Shown piece after piece: positions 24,470 to 33,101 of a stretch of 64,000 bases of DNA; position 1 is the first letter of the stretch, and each line of letters begins with the position of its first letter. Made by a program: the position numbers and the translations under genes. This DNA is from Acuticoccus sp051016205 (GTDB taxonomy: Bacteria; Pseudomonadota; Alphaproteobacteria; Rhizobiales; Amorphaceae). Where the stretch lies: the NCBI GenBank assembly GCA_051016205.1, contig CP136534.1, forward strand, positions 1,798,001 through 1,862,000, in the 5' to 3' direction. The notes below the pieces were generated by a model. The model was not told the origin of the DNA, made no database searches, and saw nothing but the letters and a program-made list of their open reading frames with translations.

Positions 24470-27093
24470 GACGCCTCCTTCTCCAGAACGTCCGCCGATG
24501 TCCCGTTGAGGGCGATGTTCTGCACGCTATCCCATCCCCCTGTTGCGACCAAACGACCTTCGCGCATCACAATGACTGAATCGAGATTTTTGGCCACCTG
24601 CGGGTCCGCTGTGCCGATGACGATGGTGTCCTCGCTGCCGCTGGCAAGAATGCGCTTGGCAAGGTCGGCGTCGCCATCGGACACGGCATCGAAGATCAAC
24701 ACCTGAGGCCGCTTTACCAGCGCGCGCACAAGGCCGATGCGCCTGCGTTGGCTTGCCGACAGGCGCCCGCCCGCCACACCCACGTTGAAGGAGAGGCCGG
24801 CGCGGGCGATAGGGTCGCGCAACTCCAACTCGCGCACCGTGTCGCGCAGAAAGCCGTCGATCCTGTCGCTGGCGCCGCGCCTGTCCACGCGCGGTTTGCC
24901 GAAAAGGATGTTTTCCTCGATGGTCAAAGGCGCCACGTAGCGTTCGTTGTCGAAAAGGGCGTAGCGTTTGTCGCCTTTCAGGCGCTCGTGGACCTTACAG
25001 CGTGCCGCGATCAGCCGCGCCTCTTGATCATCGCTCAGGCTGACGATGCGGTGGCGGCCAGGCACGAGGCGGAAGGCAAGCCCCACGAAGGCCGACAGGT
25101 CATCGGCGGACAGCGGCTTGCCGCTCTTGCCTTTGTGGCGGCGCAGGCGCTGCTCGAACACAGGCACATCTTCGGGCGCGAGGAAGCTGTAGTCGCCGAT
25201 GAGGCTGGCATCCGCGCCCGTATCGGAGAACAGTTCGATCATGGTGCCGGCGACTTCCGCACCGATGTCCACCAACAGGTCCAAGACCTCCGCCTCGTCC
25301 AACGCCTCGCGGATTTTGGTGTCGGAGGCGGCCTCCCACACCTTCACGCTCGGGTCGCTGGGAAGGGCGTAAAGGGTGTTTTCACCCACCGTGGCGCTGT
25401 AGTTGAAGGTGTCAAAGCTCCACAGCTTCACAAGGTCGGCCATCTTCGCGTCGGAAGCGACGCGCTTTGCCACCTCGGCGCGGGCGGTGAGGATCCTGTC
25501 CACAAGCTGTGCCTGGCCCTCTTCGTCGAGGTAGGCGGCAAGGCCGAGACGGTAAAGGTCGCCCTCAAGCCCCACAAGCTCGAACAACTCAAGCAGGCGA
25601 TCGTCGAGTTTTGCCGGGTCATCCACCCCCGCGCGCTCGTAGTTTTCCCATGGGGCGGTGATGTCGAGGAGCGAGTTGCCCGTAAAAATGGCTTCCGCCT
25701 GCCGCGCGGAGGTGAGGTCGTCCTCAGGCTCGCCCGTCGGCTTTGTGCGCAGGCCATAGACAACGTTGCCACGGATGGTGTCGTTGAAGATGTAAGGCTC
25801 GCTCCCGACGTAGGAAATGACCGAGGCGATGGCCGCCTGCGGCAGCTCCTCAAGCCGTTGCCCGCCCAACGTGGCCCGCCCTGCGATGGGGTCGAGCAGC
25901 CCGCACATGGCCATCAACAACTCGCTCCGCCCGCTCCCATCGCGGCCGAACACGGCGATCTTGGCCGAATCTTTCACGTCCAGCGAAATGTCCACCACCT
26001 CCTGGCCGCTGCCGCCAGCCGTCACGGCAACGCCGGACAGGACGATGTCGCGCCCATCAAGGTTGATCTCCTCGGCCTTGGCCTCGTTCAGTTTGCTGGG
26101 CGCCATGGCGTCGTCCACGTCAAAATTCTCAACAACGGTTTGATATTTAACCGAAACGTTCGCCAAATTTTGATACCAGTTCAACAGCTCTTTCCAGGGC
26201 GAGGCGAGATCTTTGTAGGCCGCCAGCACGGCCACCAGCGCGCCGAAGCTCAGCTCCCCACGGATCACCAAGTACCCACCCACCGAATAGAAAAAGAACG
26301 GCGGCAGCTGGTTCATAAAGTTGTTGATAAATTTGATCATAAACTTGCGCTTGAAGATCGCAAGTCTGATCCGATAGTTTAAGAACAGGCGGTCTGAGAG
26401 GTCAGCCAAATGATAGCGCGAGGTGTCGTTGGCATGGATCTCAGCGACTGCACTCACCGACTCGTTGATTTTGTCGGAGATGGTGCGGATGTTCTTGATC
26501 CGGTCACGCGTCAACATGATGACGCGCTTTTGAAGCTTTGGAATGATGTAGGCCTGCAGCGGGTAGAGCGAAATCGCCGCCGCGCCCAGGAACGGATCCT
26601 GCGCAAAGATAAACACGATGTAGACCAGCAGCGTGCCGCCCTGGAAGGCAGGCGTTGCAATGGCCTCGCCAATGAAAACGCCGACGTCCTCCACCTCCGC
26701 GGTGATCATGGGGATGATTTCACCCCCGCTCACCTTGCGGAATCGCGGCAATTTGAACCGCAGCATTTTGTTGTAGAGCATGTAGCGCAGGCGCCGCAGC
26801 ATCCGCTCGCCAGACACGCCTTTATATATGTTGAGAATATACTTTACGATGTTATTCATAACGACCAGGCTGAGGAAGATGCAGCACAAGCCGATGAGGT
26901 ACGGAATCTGTTCCAGCTCAAACCCGAAAATGGATTTGGGAAAGTCCGTGCCTGAAATGGCGTCGTTGACGATCCATTTCGGCAGCTCCAGCGTCATGTA
27001 CAGGATCGGGAAGGAGATCACCGTCAGCCCGAGAATCGCGAGCTGCTGCCGCTTGCTGTACCGCCAGATAAAACCGAAGAGAGTGCGTTCCAT
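24466..27093 (-). CDS. Atypical ABC exporter with degenerate, enlarged ATPase domain
   Basis: An 875-residue fusion of an exporter transmembrane domain (about 1-320, six hydrophobic segments, with VSGGEIIPMITAEVEDVGVF as a coupling region) and one nucleotide-binding domain. Walker A is GRDGSGRS, with Arg389 replacing Lys. The Q-loop Gln is Ser (YVGSEPYIF). The signature is LSASQ (778-782). Walker B is VLIFDA, with Ala803 where the catalytic Glu belongs, and the H-loop His is absent (IGTADPQ). About 265 extra residues lie between Q-loop and signature. It is probably weakly active or inactive as an ATPase unless partnered. The ATG at 27093 is preferred over a GTG at 27111. It heads an overlapping operon and is divergent from glycosyltransferase genes, so glycan export is a reasonable inference. 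Confidence 0.85.
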   Translation of the reverse strand: MERTLFGFIWRYSKRQQLAILGLTVISFPILYMTLELPKWIVNDAISGTDFPKSIFGFELEQIPYLIGLCCIFLSLVVMNNIVKYILNIYKGVSGERMLRRLRYMLYNKMLRFKLPRFRKVSGGEIIPMITAEVEDVGVFIGEAIATPAFQGGTLLVYIVFIFAQDPFLGAAAISLYPLQAYIIPKLQKRVIMLTRDRIKNIRTISDKINESVSAVAEIHANDTSRYHLADLSDRLFLNYRIRLAIFKRKFMIKFINNFMNQLPPFFFYSVGGYLVIRGELSFGALVAVLAAYKDLASPWKELLNWYQNLANVSVKYQTVVENFDVDDAMAPSKLNEAKAEEINLDGRDIVLSGVAVTAGGSGQEVVDISLDVKDSAKIAVFGRDGSGRSELLMAMCGLLDPIAGRATLGGQRLEELPQAAIASVISYVGSEPYIFNDTIRGNVVYGLRTKPTGEPEDDLTSARQAEAIFTGNSLLDITAPWENYERAGVDDPAKLDDRLLELFELVGLEGDLYRLGLAAYLDEEGQAQLVDRILTARAEVAKRVASDAKMADLVKLWSFDTFNYSATVGENTLYALPSDPSVKVWEAASDTKIREALDEAEVLDLLVDIGAEVAGTMIELFSDTGADASLIGDYSFLAPEDVPVFEQRLRRHKGKSGKPLSADDLSAFVGLAFRLVPGRHRIVSLSDDQEARLIAARCKVHERLKGDKRYALFDNERYVAPLTIEENILFGKPRVDRRGASDRIDGFLRDTVRELELRDPIARAGLSFNVGVAGGRLSASQRRRIGLVRALVKRPQVLIFDAVSDGDADLAKRILASGSEDTIVIGTADPQVAKNLDSVIVMREGRLVATGGWDSVQNIALNGTSADVLEKEAS

Positions 27094-27233
27094 AGATGGG
27101 GACGGTAGCACTTGGCGCGCGAGCGGGAAACGTTATGGTGCATTGTTGCACACTGAACGCCGCTGTCGCATAGGTCCTCAGGTGGTGTGCGTGACCATTG
27201 CGCCGCCTCGCCCACTTCCGCCGCGGGTCATCC
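27094..27233. promoter_or_regulatory. Divergent promoter region of the ABC operon and glycosyltransferase cluster
   Basis: The 140 bp between the two divergent arms must hold both promoters. A short inverted repeat GTGCA-TTGT-TGCAC lies at about 27140-27153 near the middle. Individual promoter boxes cannot be assigned with confidence. Shared control of both arms would fit a common function. Confidence 0.4.
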
Positions 27234-28442
27234 ATGCCGAACGACCAGCCTAAAATCCTGATCTATTCGCACGATTCCTTCGGCCTGGGGCACTTGCGCC
27301 GGTGCCGGGCCATCGCCCATGCGATGGTGGAGGACATGGGCCGCCTGTCGGTCATCATCTTGTCGGGCTCGCCCATCATCGGCAGCTTCGATTTCCGGAG
27401 CCGCGTGGATTTTGTGCGTGTTCCCGGCGTCATCAAGCTGAAGGACGGGGCGTACTCGTCCCACTCCCTGCGGCTTGGCATTGACGATATGTTGAAGCTG
27501 CGTGCCTCCATCATCGAACACACCGCCGACGTGTTCGACCCCGACATCTTCCTTGTGGACAAGGAGCCCTTGGGGCTCAGAGGCGAGGTGGGCCCCACAC
27601 TCTCCATGCTGAAGTCGCGCGGCACGCGCCTCATTTTGGGCCTGCGCGACGTGATGGACGATCCCGCAAGCCTTGCCGACGAGTGGGAGCGCAAGAACGC
27701 CGTACGCGCCCTTGAAGACATCTATGACGACATCTGGGTCTACGGCAAACAGGAGGTGCACGACCCTTTAGACGGGATCGGCGTCTCCCATGCGGTGCGC
27801 AACAAGATGCTGTTCACGGGCTATCTCAGGCGCGAAATGCCCCAGGTGGACGCGGGCCAGGACGAAAGCCCCTTTGGCGAGGAGCCCTTCGTGCTCGTCA
27901 CACCGGGGGGCGGCGGCGATGGGATGGAACTGGTGGACTGGGTCTTGTCTGCCTACGAGGCACACGAAAAGCCACTCTTCCCCGCCCTCGTGGTCATGGG
28001 GCCCTTTATGCCCACCGAAGCCCAGGCCGCCTTCAAGGCGCGCGCCGATGCGCTGCGCCATGTGCACGCCATCCGCTTCACCCCCACCATCGAGCATTTG
28101 ATGGCAAAGGCCACGGCCATCGTCGGCATGGGCGGCTACAACATCTTTTGCGAGATCATGTCGTTCGACAAGCCGACGCTCATCGTGCCGCGCGTGGTGC
28201 CCCGGCGTGAGCAGGCGATCCGCGCCGCCAACGCCCAGGCGGCAGGCCTTGTCACCGTCCTGCCCATCGACCAATACCCGAACGTGGACAAGATGGTGGA
28301 TGCGCTGGCCGATCTACCAAGCCGTCCGCCCCCCTCGGCCGCAGGTTTTCCCGAGTTGCTGTCAGGTCTCGATGTCATCAACGCGCACGCCAGGGACATT
28401 CTTAAGGCGCGCACCCGCCCGGCCCTCAGCCTGGTGCGCTAA
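27234..28442 (+). CDS. MurG-like (GT28-type) glycosyltransferase
   Basis: A 402-residue GT-B protein. The N-terminal domain begins ILIYSHDSFGLGHLRRCRAI, typical of MurG/MGDG-synthase-like enzymes. The C-terminal donor domain contains LVTPGGGGDGMELVDWVL and the donor site KATAIVGMGGYNIFCEIMSF with KPTLIVPRV. It probably transfers a nucleotide-sugar residue to a lipid or glycan acceptor at the cytoplasmic membrane. It is the first gene of a five-gene sugar cluster. The ATG at 27234 precedes the conserved strand; an upstream alternative would add 12 residues. Confidence 0.85.
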   Translation: MPNDQPKILIYSHDSFGLGHLRRCRAIAHAMVEDMGRLSVIILSGSPIIGSFDFRSRVDFVRVPGVIKLKDGAYSSHSLRLGIDDMLKLRASIIEHTADVFDPDIFLVDKEPLGLRGEVGPTLSMLKSRGTRLILGLRDVMDDPASLADEWERKNAVRALEDIYDDIWVYGKQEVHDPLDGIGVSHAVRNKMLFTGYLRREMPQVDAGQDESPFGEEPFVLVTPGGGGDGMELVDWVLSAYEAHEKPLFPALVVMGPFMPTEAQAAFKARADALRHVHAIRFTPTIEHLMAKATAIVGMGGYNIFCEIMSFDKPTLIVPRVVPRREQAIRAANAQAAGLVTVLPIDQYPNVDKMVDALADLPSRPPPSAAGFPELLSGLDVINAHARDILKARTRPALSLVR

Positions 28443-28465
28443 CGGCTCCCCGAAGGATCCCCGCC

Positions 28466-29689
28466 ATGAATGGACGCATCGCGGTGGTGGTGAAGGGGTA
28501 TCCGCGCCTGTCGGAAACCTTCATTGCCCAAGAGATCCTGGCGTTGGAAAGGCGGGGCCTTGACCTTCTCATCGTCTCCCTCCGCCATCCGACCGATGGC
28601 GCCACCCACGACCTTCACGAAGCCATCAAAGCCCCCGTCCTCTACCTGCCTGAATATCTGAAGGACGACCCCCAAAGGGTTCGCCGCGGCAGGGCGATGG
28701 CGCGGACGATGGCAGGCTACCGGGCAGCGGAAGCCATCTACCGCCGCGACTTTGAGCGCGACCCTTCCGCAAGCCGCCACAGGCGCTGGGGTCAGGCGGC
28801 GGTGCTTGCGGCAGAACTTCCCGCCGATATCGCCCAGCTCTACGTGCATTTTCTGCACACGCCGGCCTCCGTCACCCGTTACGCAGCGACCCTGCGCGGC
28901 CTTCCCTTCGCCTTTTCCGCCCACGCCAAGGACATCTACACAACGCCGACGTGGGAGCTGCGCGAGAAGATTGCCGCAAGCTGCTGGGGCGTCACGTGCA
29001 CAGCCTACAACCACCGCGTCCTCACCGATCTTGCCGATGACCCCGGCAAAGTGGACCTTGTCTATCACGGCCTTGACCCCGCGCTCTTCTCAGCCCCCGA
29101 CAGGGCGGGGCGGGAAGGACCTTTCACCATCCTCAGCGTCTGCCGTGCGGTGGAAAAGAAGGGATTGGACGATGTTCTCCATGCCCTTGCAAAGCTCCCT
29201 CGCGATCTTGATTGGCGGTTCGAACACGTCGGCGGCGGCAGCCTCGTGCCGGGCCTCAAAGCACTTGCCGAACGACTGGGGTTGTCCGAGCGCGTCGCCT
29301 TCACCGGCACAGCGCCGCGCAAAGGCGTGGTGGCTGCGCTGGAAAGGGCCGACGCCTTCGTCCTCGCCAGCCGCGTTGCCAAGAACGGCGACCGCGACGG
29401 TATCCCCAACGTCTTGATGGAGGCCATGGCCATGGGCCTTCCGGTGGTCTCCACCAGCGTCTCCGCCGTGCCGGAATTGGTGACGCCGGCCACAGGCATC
29501 CTCGCCCCGCCCTGCGACCGCAACGCCCTAGGTAAAGCGCTCACCCGCCTCGCCGCCGATCGCGACCTCAGGGAGGCGATGGGCCGTGAGGGGGCAGCGC
29601 GGGTGAGGGAACACTTCTCGCCCAAACCGGGCATCGACCGTCTCGTCCAGCGTTTCGAAGAAGGCCAGACCGCCGACCTTGCCGCGTGA
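28466..29689 (+). CDS. GT4-family glycosyltransferase
   Basis: A 407-residue retaining GT-B enzyme. The N-terminus VVVKGYPRLSETFIAQEILA is typical for exopolysaccharide-type GT4 enzymes. The C-terminal domain has ILSVCRAVEKKGLDDVLHAL, FTGTAPRKGVV and the nucleotide-sugar site GIPNVLMEAMAMGLPVVST followed by SAVPELV. The acceptor and sugar are unknown. The gene is 23 bp after the MurG-like gene and 7 bp before the next GT4 gene, in one operon. Confidence 0.9.
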   Translation: MNGRIAVVVKGYPRLSETFIAQEILALERRGLDLLIVSLRHPTDGATHDLHEAIKAPVLYLPEYLKDDPQRVRRGRAMARTMAGYRAAEAIYRRDFERDPSASRHRRWGQAAVLAAELPADIAQLYVHFLHTPASVTRYAATLRGLPFAFSAHAKDIYTTPTWELREKIAASCWGVTCTAYNHRVLTDLADDPGKVDLVYHGLDPALFSAPDRAGREGPFTILSVCRAVEKKGLDDVLHALAKLPRDLDWRFEHVGGGSLVPGLKALAERLGLSERVAFTGTAPRKGVVAALERADAFVLASRVAKNGDRDGIPNVLMEAMAMGLPVVSTSVSAVPELVTPATGILAPPCDRNALGKALTRLAADRDLREAMGREGAARVREHFSPKPGIDRLVQRFEEGQTADLAA

Positions 29690-29696
29690 GCCTTCG

Positions 29697-30785
29697 ATGA
29701 AGGTCGCCCTCCTCACTCCCATGAAGCCACCGGACCATCCGGTCCCCTCAGGCGACCGCACCTTCGCCCGTCTCATCAAGCGCGCCTTACTGACCGCCGG
29801 CCACGCCGTCAGCCTTCCCTCGACGCTCACCACCTGGCGCAAGACGCCTGAGGGCTTGGCAAGCCTCGTTGAAAGCGCTGCCGGGGAGCGGGAGAGGATC
29901 GCCGGTCTTTGGCAGCGCGAGGGCCCGCCCGACGCCATCCTCACCTACCATAACTACCACAAGGCGCCTGACCTTCTGGGCCCAGCGCTCGCCGACCGGT
30001 TCGCCCTCCCTTATGCCATTGTCGAAGCAAGCCGCGCCTCCAAGCGCGCCCACGATGAATGGGCCGACCACTTCGCCCTGGCCGACAAAGCGCTCCTCAG
30101 GGCCGATGCCCTCGCCGCCGTCACCCAGATCGACTACGCCGGTCTCGCGGCATTTCGCCCCGAGATGGTGGTGCGTCTTCCCCCCTTCATCGACACAGTC
30201 CCCTTTGAAGGGCAGCGCGAAGGGCCCCCGTCCCAACGCCTCGTCACCGCTGTTATGATGCGACAGGGTCGCAAGGCCGACTCCATGCGCGTCCTTGCCG
30301 AGGCCTTTGCGAAGGTCCGCCACACCCTGCCGGATGCCAAGCTCACCATTGCAGGCGACGGTGACGCGCGCGCCGACCTTGAGCCCCTCTTCAACGGTGC
30401 CGATTTCGTTGGCCGGCTCGACCAGGCAGACCTTGCCGCCCTTTTCGCCCGCGCCGACCTTTTCGTGTGGCCAGCCATCGATGAGCCCTTCGGCTTTGTC
30501 TTCCTGGAAGCGCAAGCGGCAGGCCTGCCCGTGGTGGGTGGGGCGGCCCGCGGCGTTGTGGACATTGTGGAGGATGGCGTCACGGGCCTCCTCGTCCCGC
30601 CCCGTAACGCCGGCGCCTTCGCAGACGCTGTCATGGCACTTCTCACCGACCCGGACAGGCGCTTGGCCATGAGCAAGGCCGGCCGTGCCTTCATGGCAAA
30701 GAACGACCTTGCCGCAGGGGCTGACAGGCTGAGCGCGCTCCTTTCCCGCGCGGCCGCCCACCGCAACACGGTGCGGGCCGGCTGA
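29697..30785 (+). CDS. GT4-family glycosyltransferase
   Basis: A 362-residue GT-B protein starting MKVALLTPMKPPDHPVPSGD. The donor half contains TAVMMRQGRKADSMRVLAEA, AKLTIAGDGDARADLEPLF, VGRLDQADLAALFARADLF and the EX7E-like PFGFVFLEAQAAGLPVVGGA. It is likely a retaining hexosyltransferase acting on a membrane-linked glycan. The ATG at 29697 is chosen because the family's first strand begins there. Its stop overlaps the next start as TGATG. Confidence 0.88.
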   Translation: MKVALLTPMKPPDHPVPSGDRTFARLIKRALLTAGHAVSLPSTLTTWRKTPEGLASLVESAAGERERIAGLWQREGPPDAILTYHNYHKAPDLLGPALADRFALPYAIVEASRASKRAHDEWADHFALADKALLRADALAAVTQIDYAGLAAFRPEMVVRLPPFIDTVPFEGQREGPPSQRLVTAVMMRQGRKADSMRVLAEAFAKVRHTLPDAKLTIAGDGDARADLEPLFNGADFVGRLDQADLAALFARADLFVWPAIDEPFGFVFLEAQAAGLPVVGGAARGVVDIVEDGVTGLLVPPRNAGAFADAVMALLTDPDRRLAMSKAGRAFMAKNDLAAGADRLSALLSRAAAHRNTVRAG

Positions 30786-31900
30786 TGCGTGCCGTCATCC
30801 ACGTCCAGCACCTCCTTGGCACGGGCCACACCGTACGGGCAGCGGCCCTTGCCCGTGCCCTTGCGGTCGAAGGGGTAGACGTCACTCTCGTCCTCGGCGC
30901 GCGCCCGCCGGCAACCCTCGACCTGGCTGGCCTCTCGTGCGTTCAACTCCCGCCCGTCCTTGCCACAGACGCCACCTTCAAGACCCTTCTGGGCGAGGAT
31001 GGCATGCCCTACGAAGCCCTCATGGATCAGCGGCGGGAGCGGTTTGCCGCCGTCGTCGCCTCGGCCAAGCCAAATATCCTCCTCACCGAGACCTTCCCCT
31101 TCGGCAGGCGTCGTTTTGCCGGTGAGATCGTGCCGATCCTTGAAAGCCTTGCCACACCGCGCCCCATCGTTGCCGCATCCATCCGCGACGTTCTTGTCCA
31201 AAAGTCGCCTCAGAAGGAGGTGGAGATGGCAGCCCTTGCAAGGGCCCACTACGACATCGTCCTCGTCCACGCCGATCCGCAGTTCGTGACGCTGGGTGAG
31301 AGTTTTGGTGCGGCCGCCGACGTCGCAGATCTCATCTCCTACACAGGCTTCGTTCATGCACCGGCACCACCAGCCGTGCCGCACCGACAAGGCATCATCG
31401 TCTCTGCCGGTGGCGGCGATGTGGGGACCACCCTGGTGGAGGCCGCCATCGACGCCGCCCGCCAGATCGACAGTGACCCCTGGCGCATCCTCATCTCGCA
31501 CGCAGTGGACGGGGCGACCCACGAAAGATGGCAGACCAGCGCCCCACCCCACGTCAGGGTGGAACGCAACCGTCCCGATTTCCGCGCCCTCCTTGCAGGC
31601 GCGGCGCTGTCCATCAGCCAAGCCGGCTACAACACGGCCCTTGATGTGATTGCGTCAGGGGTGAGGGCGATCCTCGTCCCCTTCGCTGCAGAAGGCGAAG
31701 ACGAGCAGACCAAACGCGCCACAGCGATTGAGCGTCGCGGCCTCGCCCACGTCCTGCCCGAGCACGCCCTCTCAGCCGCGAGCCTCAGCGCTCTTGTGAA
31801 AAAGGCCCTCGACGCACCCGCCCCGACGCGGCCCAAGATCGACCTCGAGGGCGCCGCCCACGCCGCCCGCATCCTCCTATCGGCGGCCAGACATCGATGA
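30785..31900 (+). CDS. MurG-like glycosyltransferase
   Basis: A 371-residue GT-B protein starting MRAVIHVQHLLGTGHTVRAA, with ILLTETFPFGRRRF in the acceptor half. The donor half has GIIVSAGGGDVGTTLVEAAI, LLAGAALSISQAGYNTALDV and ILVPFAAEGEDEQTKRA, as in MurG and UDP-glycosyltransferase-like predicted enzymes. It is a relative of the first gene of this cluster, suggesting duplication within the operon. It is coupled to both neighbours (TGATG upstream, ATGA downstream). Confidence 0.82.
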   Translation: MRAVIHVQHLLGTGHTVRAAALARALAVEGVDVTLVLGARPPATLDLAGLSCVQLPPVLATDATFKTLLGEDGMPYEALMDQRRERFAAVVASAKPNILLTETFPFGRRRFAGEIVPILESLATPRPIVAASIRDVLVQKSPQKEVEMAALARAHYDIVLVHADPQFVTLGESFGAAADVADLISYTGFVHAPAPPAVPHRQGIIVSAGGGDVGTTLVEAAIDAARQIDSDPWRILISHAVDGATHERWQTSAPPHVRVERNRPDFRALLAGAALSISQAGYNTALDVIASGVRAILVPFAAEGEDEQTKRATAIERRGLAHVLPEHALSAASLSALVKKALDAPAPTRPKIDLEGAAHAARILLSAARHR

Positions 31901-32628
31901 GCGATGCCCTGTCTCCTTTGCGGGCAGCGCTGGACCGTGCCGCCGACACAGGATCGCCAATGCGATTTTGGTGGCGCGATGACGATGCCAGCCAGCCAGG
32001 CCCTCGCCTCGACGCACTATTGGCGATGGCAAAGTGCAACGGCGCGCCTGTGGCCCTTGCCGTCATTCCCTCGCGGGTCACGGACACCGTGCTGGCGCGC
32101 TGCGAAGGGGAGGGCATTGCCATCCTCCAGCACGGCTTTTCCCACACCAATCACCAGAAGACCGGAAAGGCGGCAGAGCTTGGCGACGCGCGTTCGCTCG
32201 AGGCCGTCCTTGCCGATTGTACAGCGGGGCGCGTGCGTCTTGCAGAGTGGGCCACGTTCGTCCCCGTCATGGTGCCACCTTGGAACAGGATGCGCAGCGA
32301 CCTCTCCATCCACCTCGCAAAGGCCGGATATCGCGGTGTGTCGCTGTTTGCAGGCTCCTGTCTAAACAGCCCATTGAGGCGGGTGGACACGCACATCGAC
32401 CCCATCTCATGGCGCACCGACCGCGACCTTCACCCGCAGGCGACACTCGCAGAGATGATCGAGGCGGCCCTCTCCGTCAAAAACCCCGGTGCCCTCGGCC
32501 TGTTGACCCACCACGCCGTCCACACCGACCGCGTGTGGGCGTTCGTGGAGGCATTCGCCGATGTGGTCTCCTCACACCCGGGCGCCACCTGGGTGGGGGC
32601 AGACGCACTCTTCAAGGCGCCATCATGA
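31897..32628 (+). CDS. Polysaccharide deacetylase-like protein
   Basis: A 243-residue NodB-fold protein. FWWRDDDASQPGPRLDALL supplies the catalytic Asp pair, ILQHGFSHTNHQK the metal His residues, VPPWNRMR the third motif and LGLLTHHAVHTD the last His motif. It should remove N-acetyl groups from an amino-sugar polymer. There is no signal peptide, so it may act on cytoplasmic lipid-linked glycan. Its overlap with the upstream glycosyltransferase indicates a place in the same pathway, and its stop overlaps ruvX. Confidence 0.85.
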   Translation: MSDALSPLRAALDRAADTGSPMRFWWRDDDASQPGPRLDALLAMAKCNGAPVALAVIPSRVTDTVLARCEGEGIAILQHGFSHTNHQKTGKAAELGDARSLEAVLADCTAGRVRLAEWATFVPVMVPPWNRMRSDLSIHLAKAGYRGVSLFAGSCLNSPLRRVDTHIDPISWRTDRDLHPQATLAEMIEAALSVKNPGALGLLTHHAVHTDRVWAFVEAFADVVSSHPGATWVGADALFKAPS

Positions 32629-33101
32629 GCGATCCGTTTACGGCCATTGAGGATCTGAAAGGGGTCGCGGGCGCGCTCTTCGGGCTCGATTTCGGCACGC
32701 GCACCATAGGGATTGCCGTCTCGGACAATGGCTGGCGCGTTGCCTCGCCCTTGACCACCATCCGCCGCACGAAGTTCAAAGCCGACAGCACCGCGTTGCT
32801 GGACCTTGCGGACCGCTACACGGTGGGCGCGCTGGTGATCGGCATGCCCTTCAATATGGACGGCAGTGTCGGCCCACGCGCACAATCAACGCGCGATTTT
32901 GCACGCAACCTGCGGAAGCTGACAGACAGGCCTCTGGTCGCCTGGGATGAGCGTCTCACCACCGTCGCCGCCGAGCGGGCACTGATCGAGACCGACACGT
33001 CCCGCGCCAAACGCAGGCAGATGGTGGACAAGGTGGCAGCCACACTCATCCTGCAAGGGGCACTTGACCGCCTCGCCGCCCTCAATCTTCCGGAACGATG
33101 A
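32625..33101 (+). CDS. ruvX: Putative pre-16S rRNA nuclease / Holliday junction resolvase YqgF
   Basis: A 158-residue RNase H-fold protein. LFGLDFGTRTIGIAVSDNG carries the first catalytic Asp, LVIGMPFNMDGSVGPRAQST is the central motif, and VAWDERLTTVAAERAL carries the last acidic pair. YqgF proteins process the 5' end of 16S rRNA precursors and have been linked to recombination. It overlaps the deacetylase stop as ATGA, although its role is unrelated. The last 20 bases overlap the end of the convergent acyl-CoA dehydrogenase gene. Confidence 0.93.
   Translation: MSDPFTAIEDLKGVAGALFGLDFGTRTIGIAVSDNGWRVASPLTTIRRTKFKADSTALLDLADRYTVGALVIGMPFNMDGSVGPRAQSTRDFARNLRKLTDRPLVAWDERLTTVAAERALIETDTSRAKRRQMVDKVAATLILQGALDRLAALNLPER

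Noticed and set aside
24748..26382. 544-codon open frame opposite the ABC exporter
   Set aside because: His/Arg/Gly-rich antisense translation with no motifs; the minus-strand gene has clear ABC motifs and coupled neighbours.
33082..33101. The ruvX/acyl-CoA dehydrogenase overlap as a regulatory antisense device
   Set aside because: A 20-bp tail-to-tail overlap is common in compact genomes and gives no specific sign of regulation.
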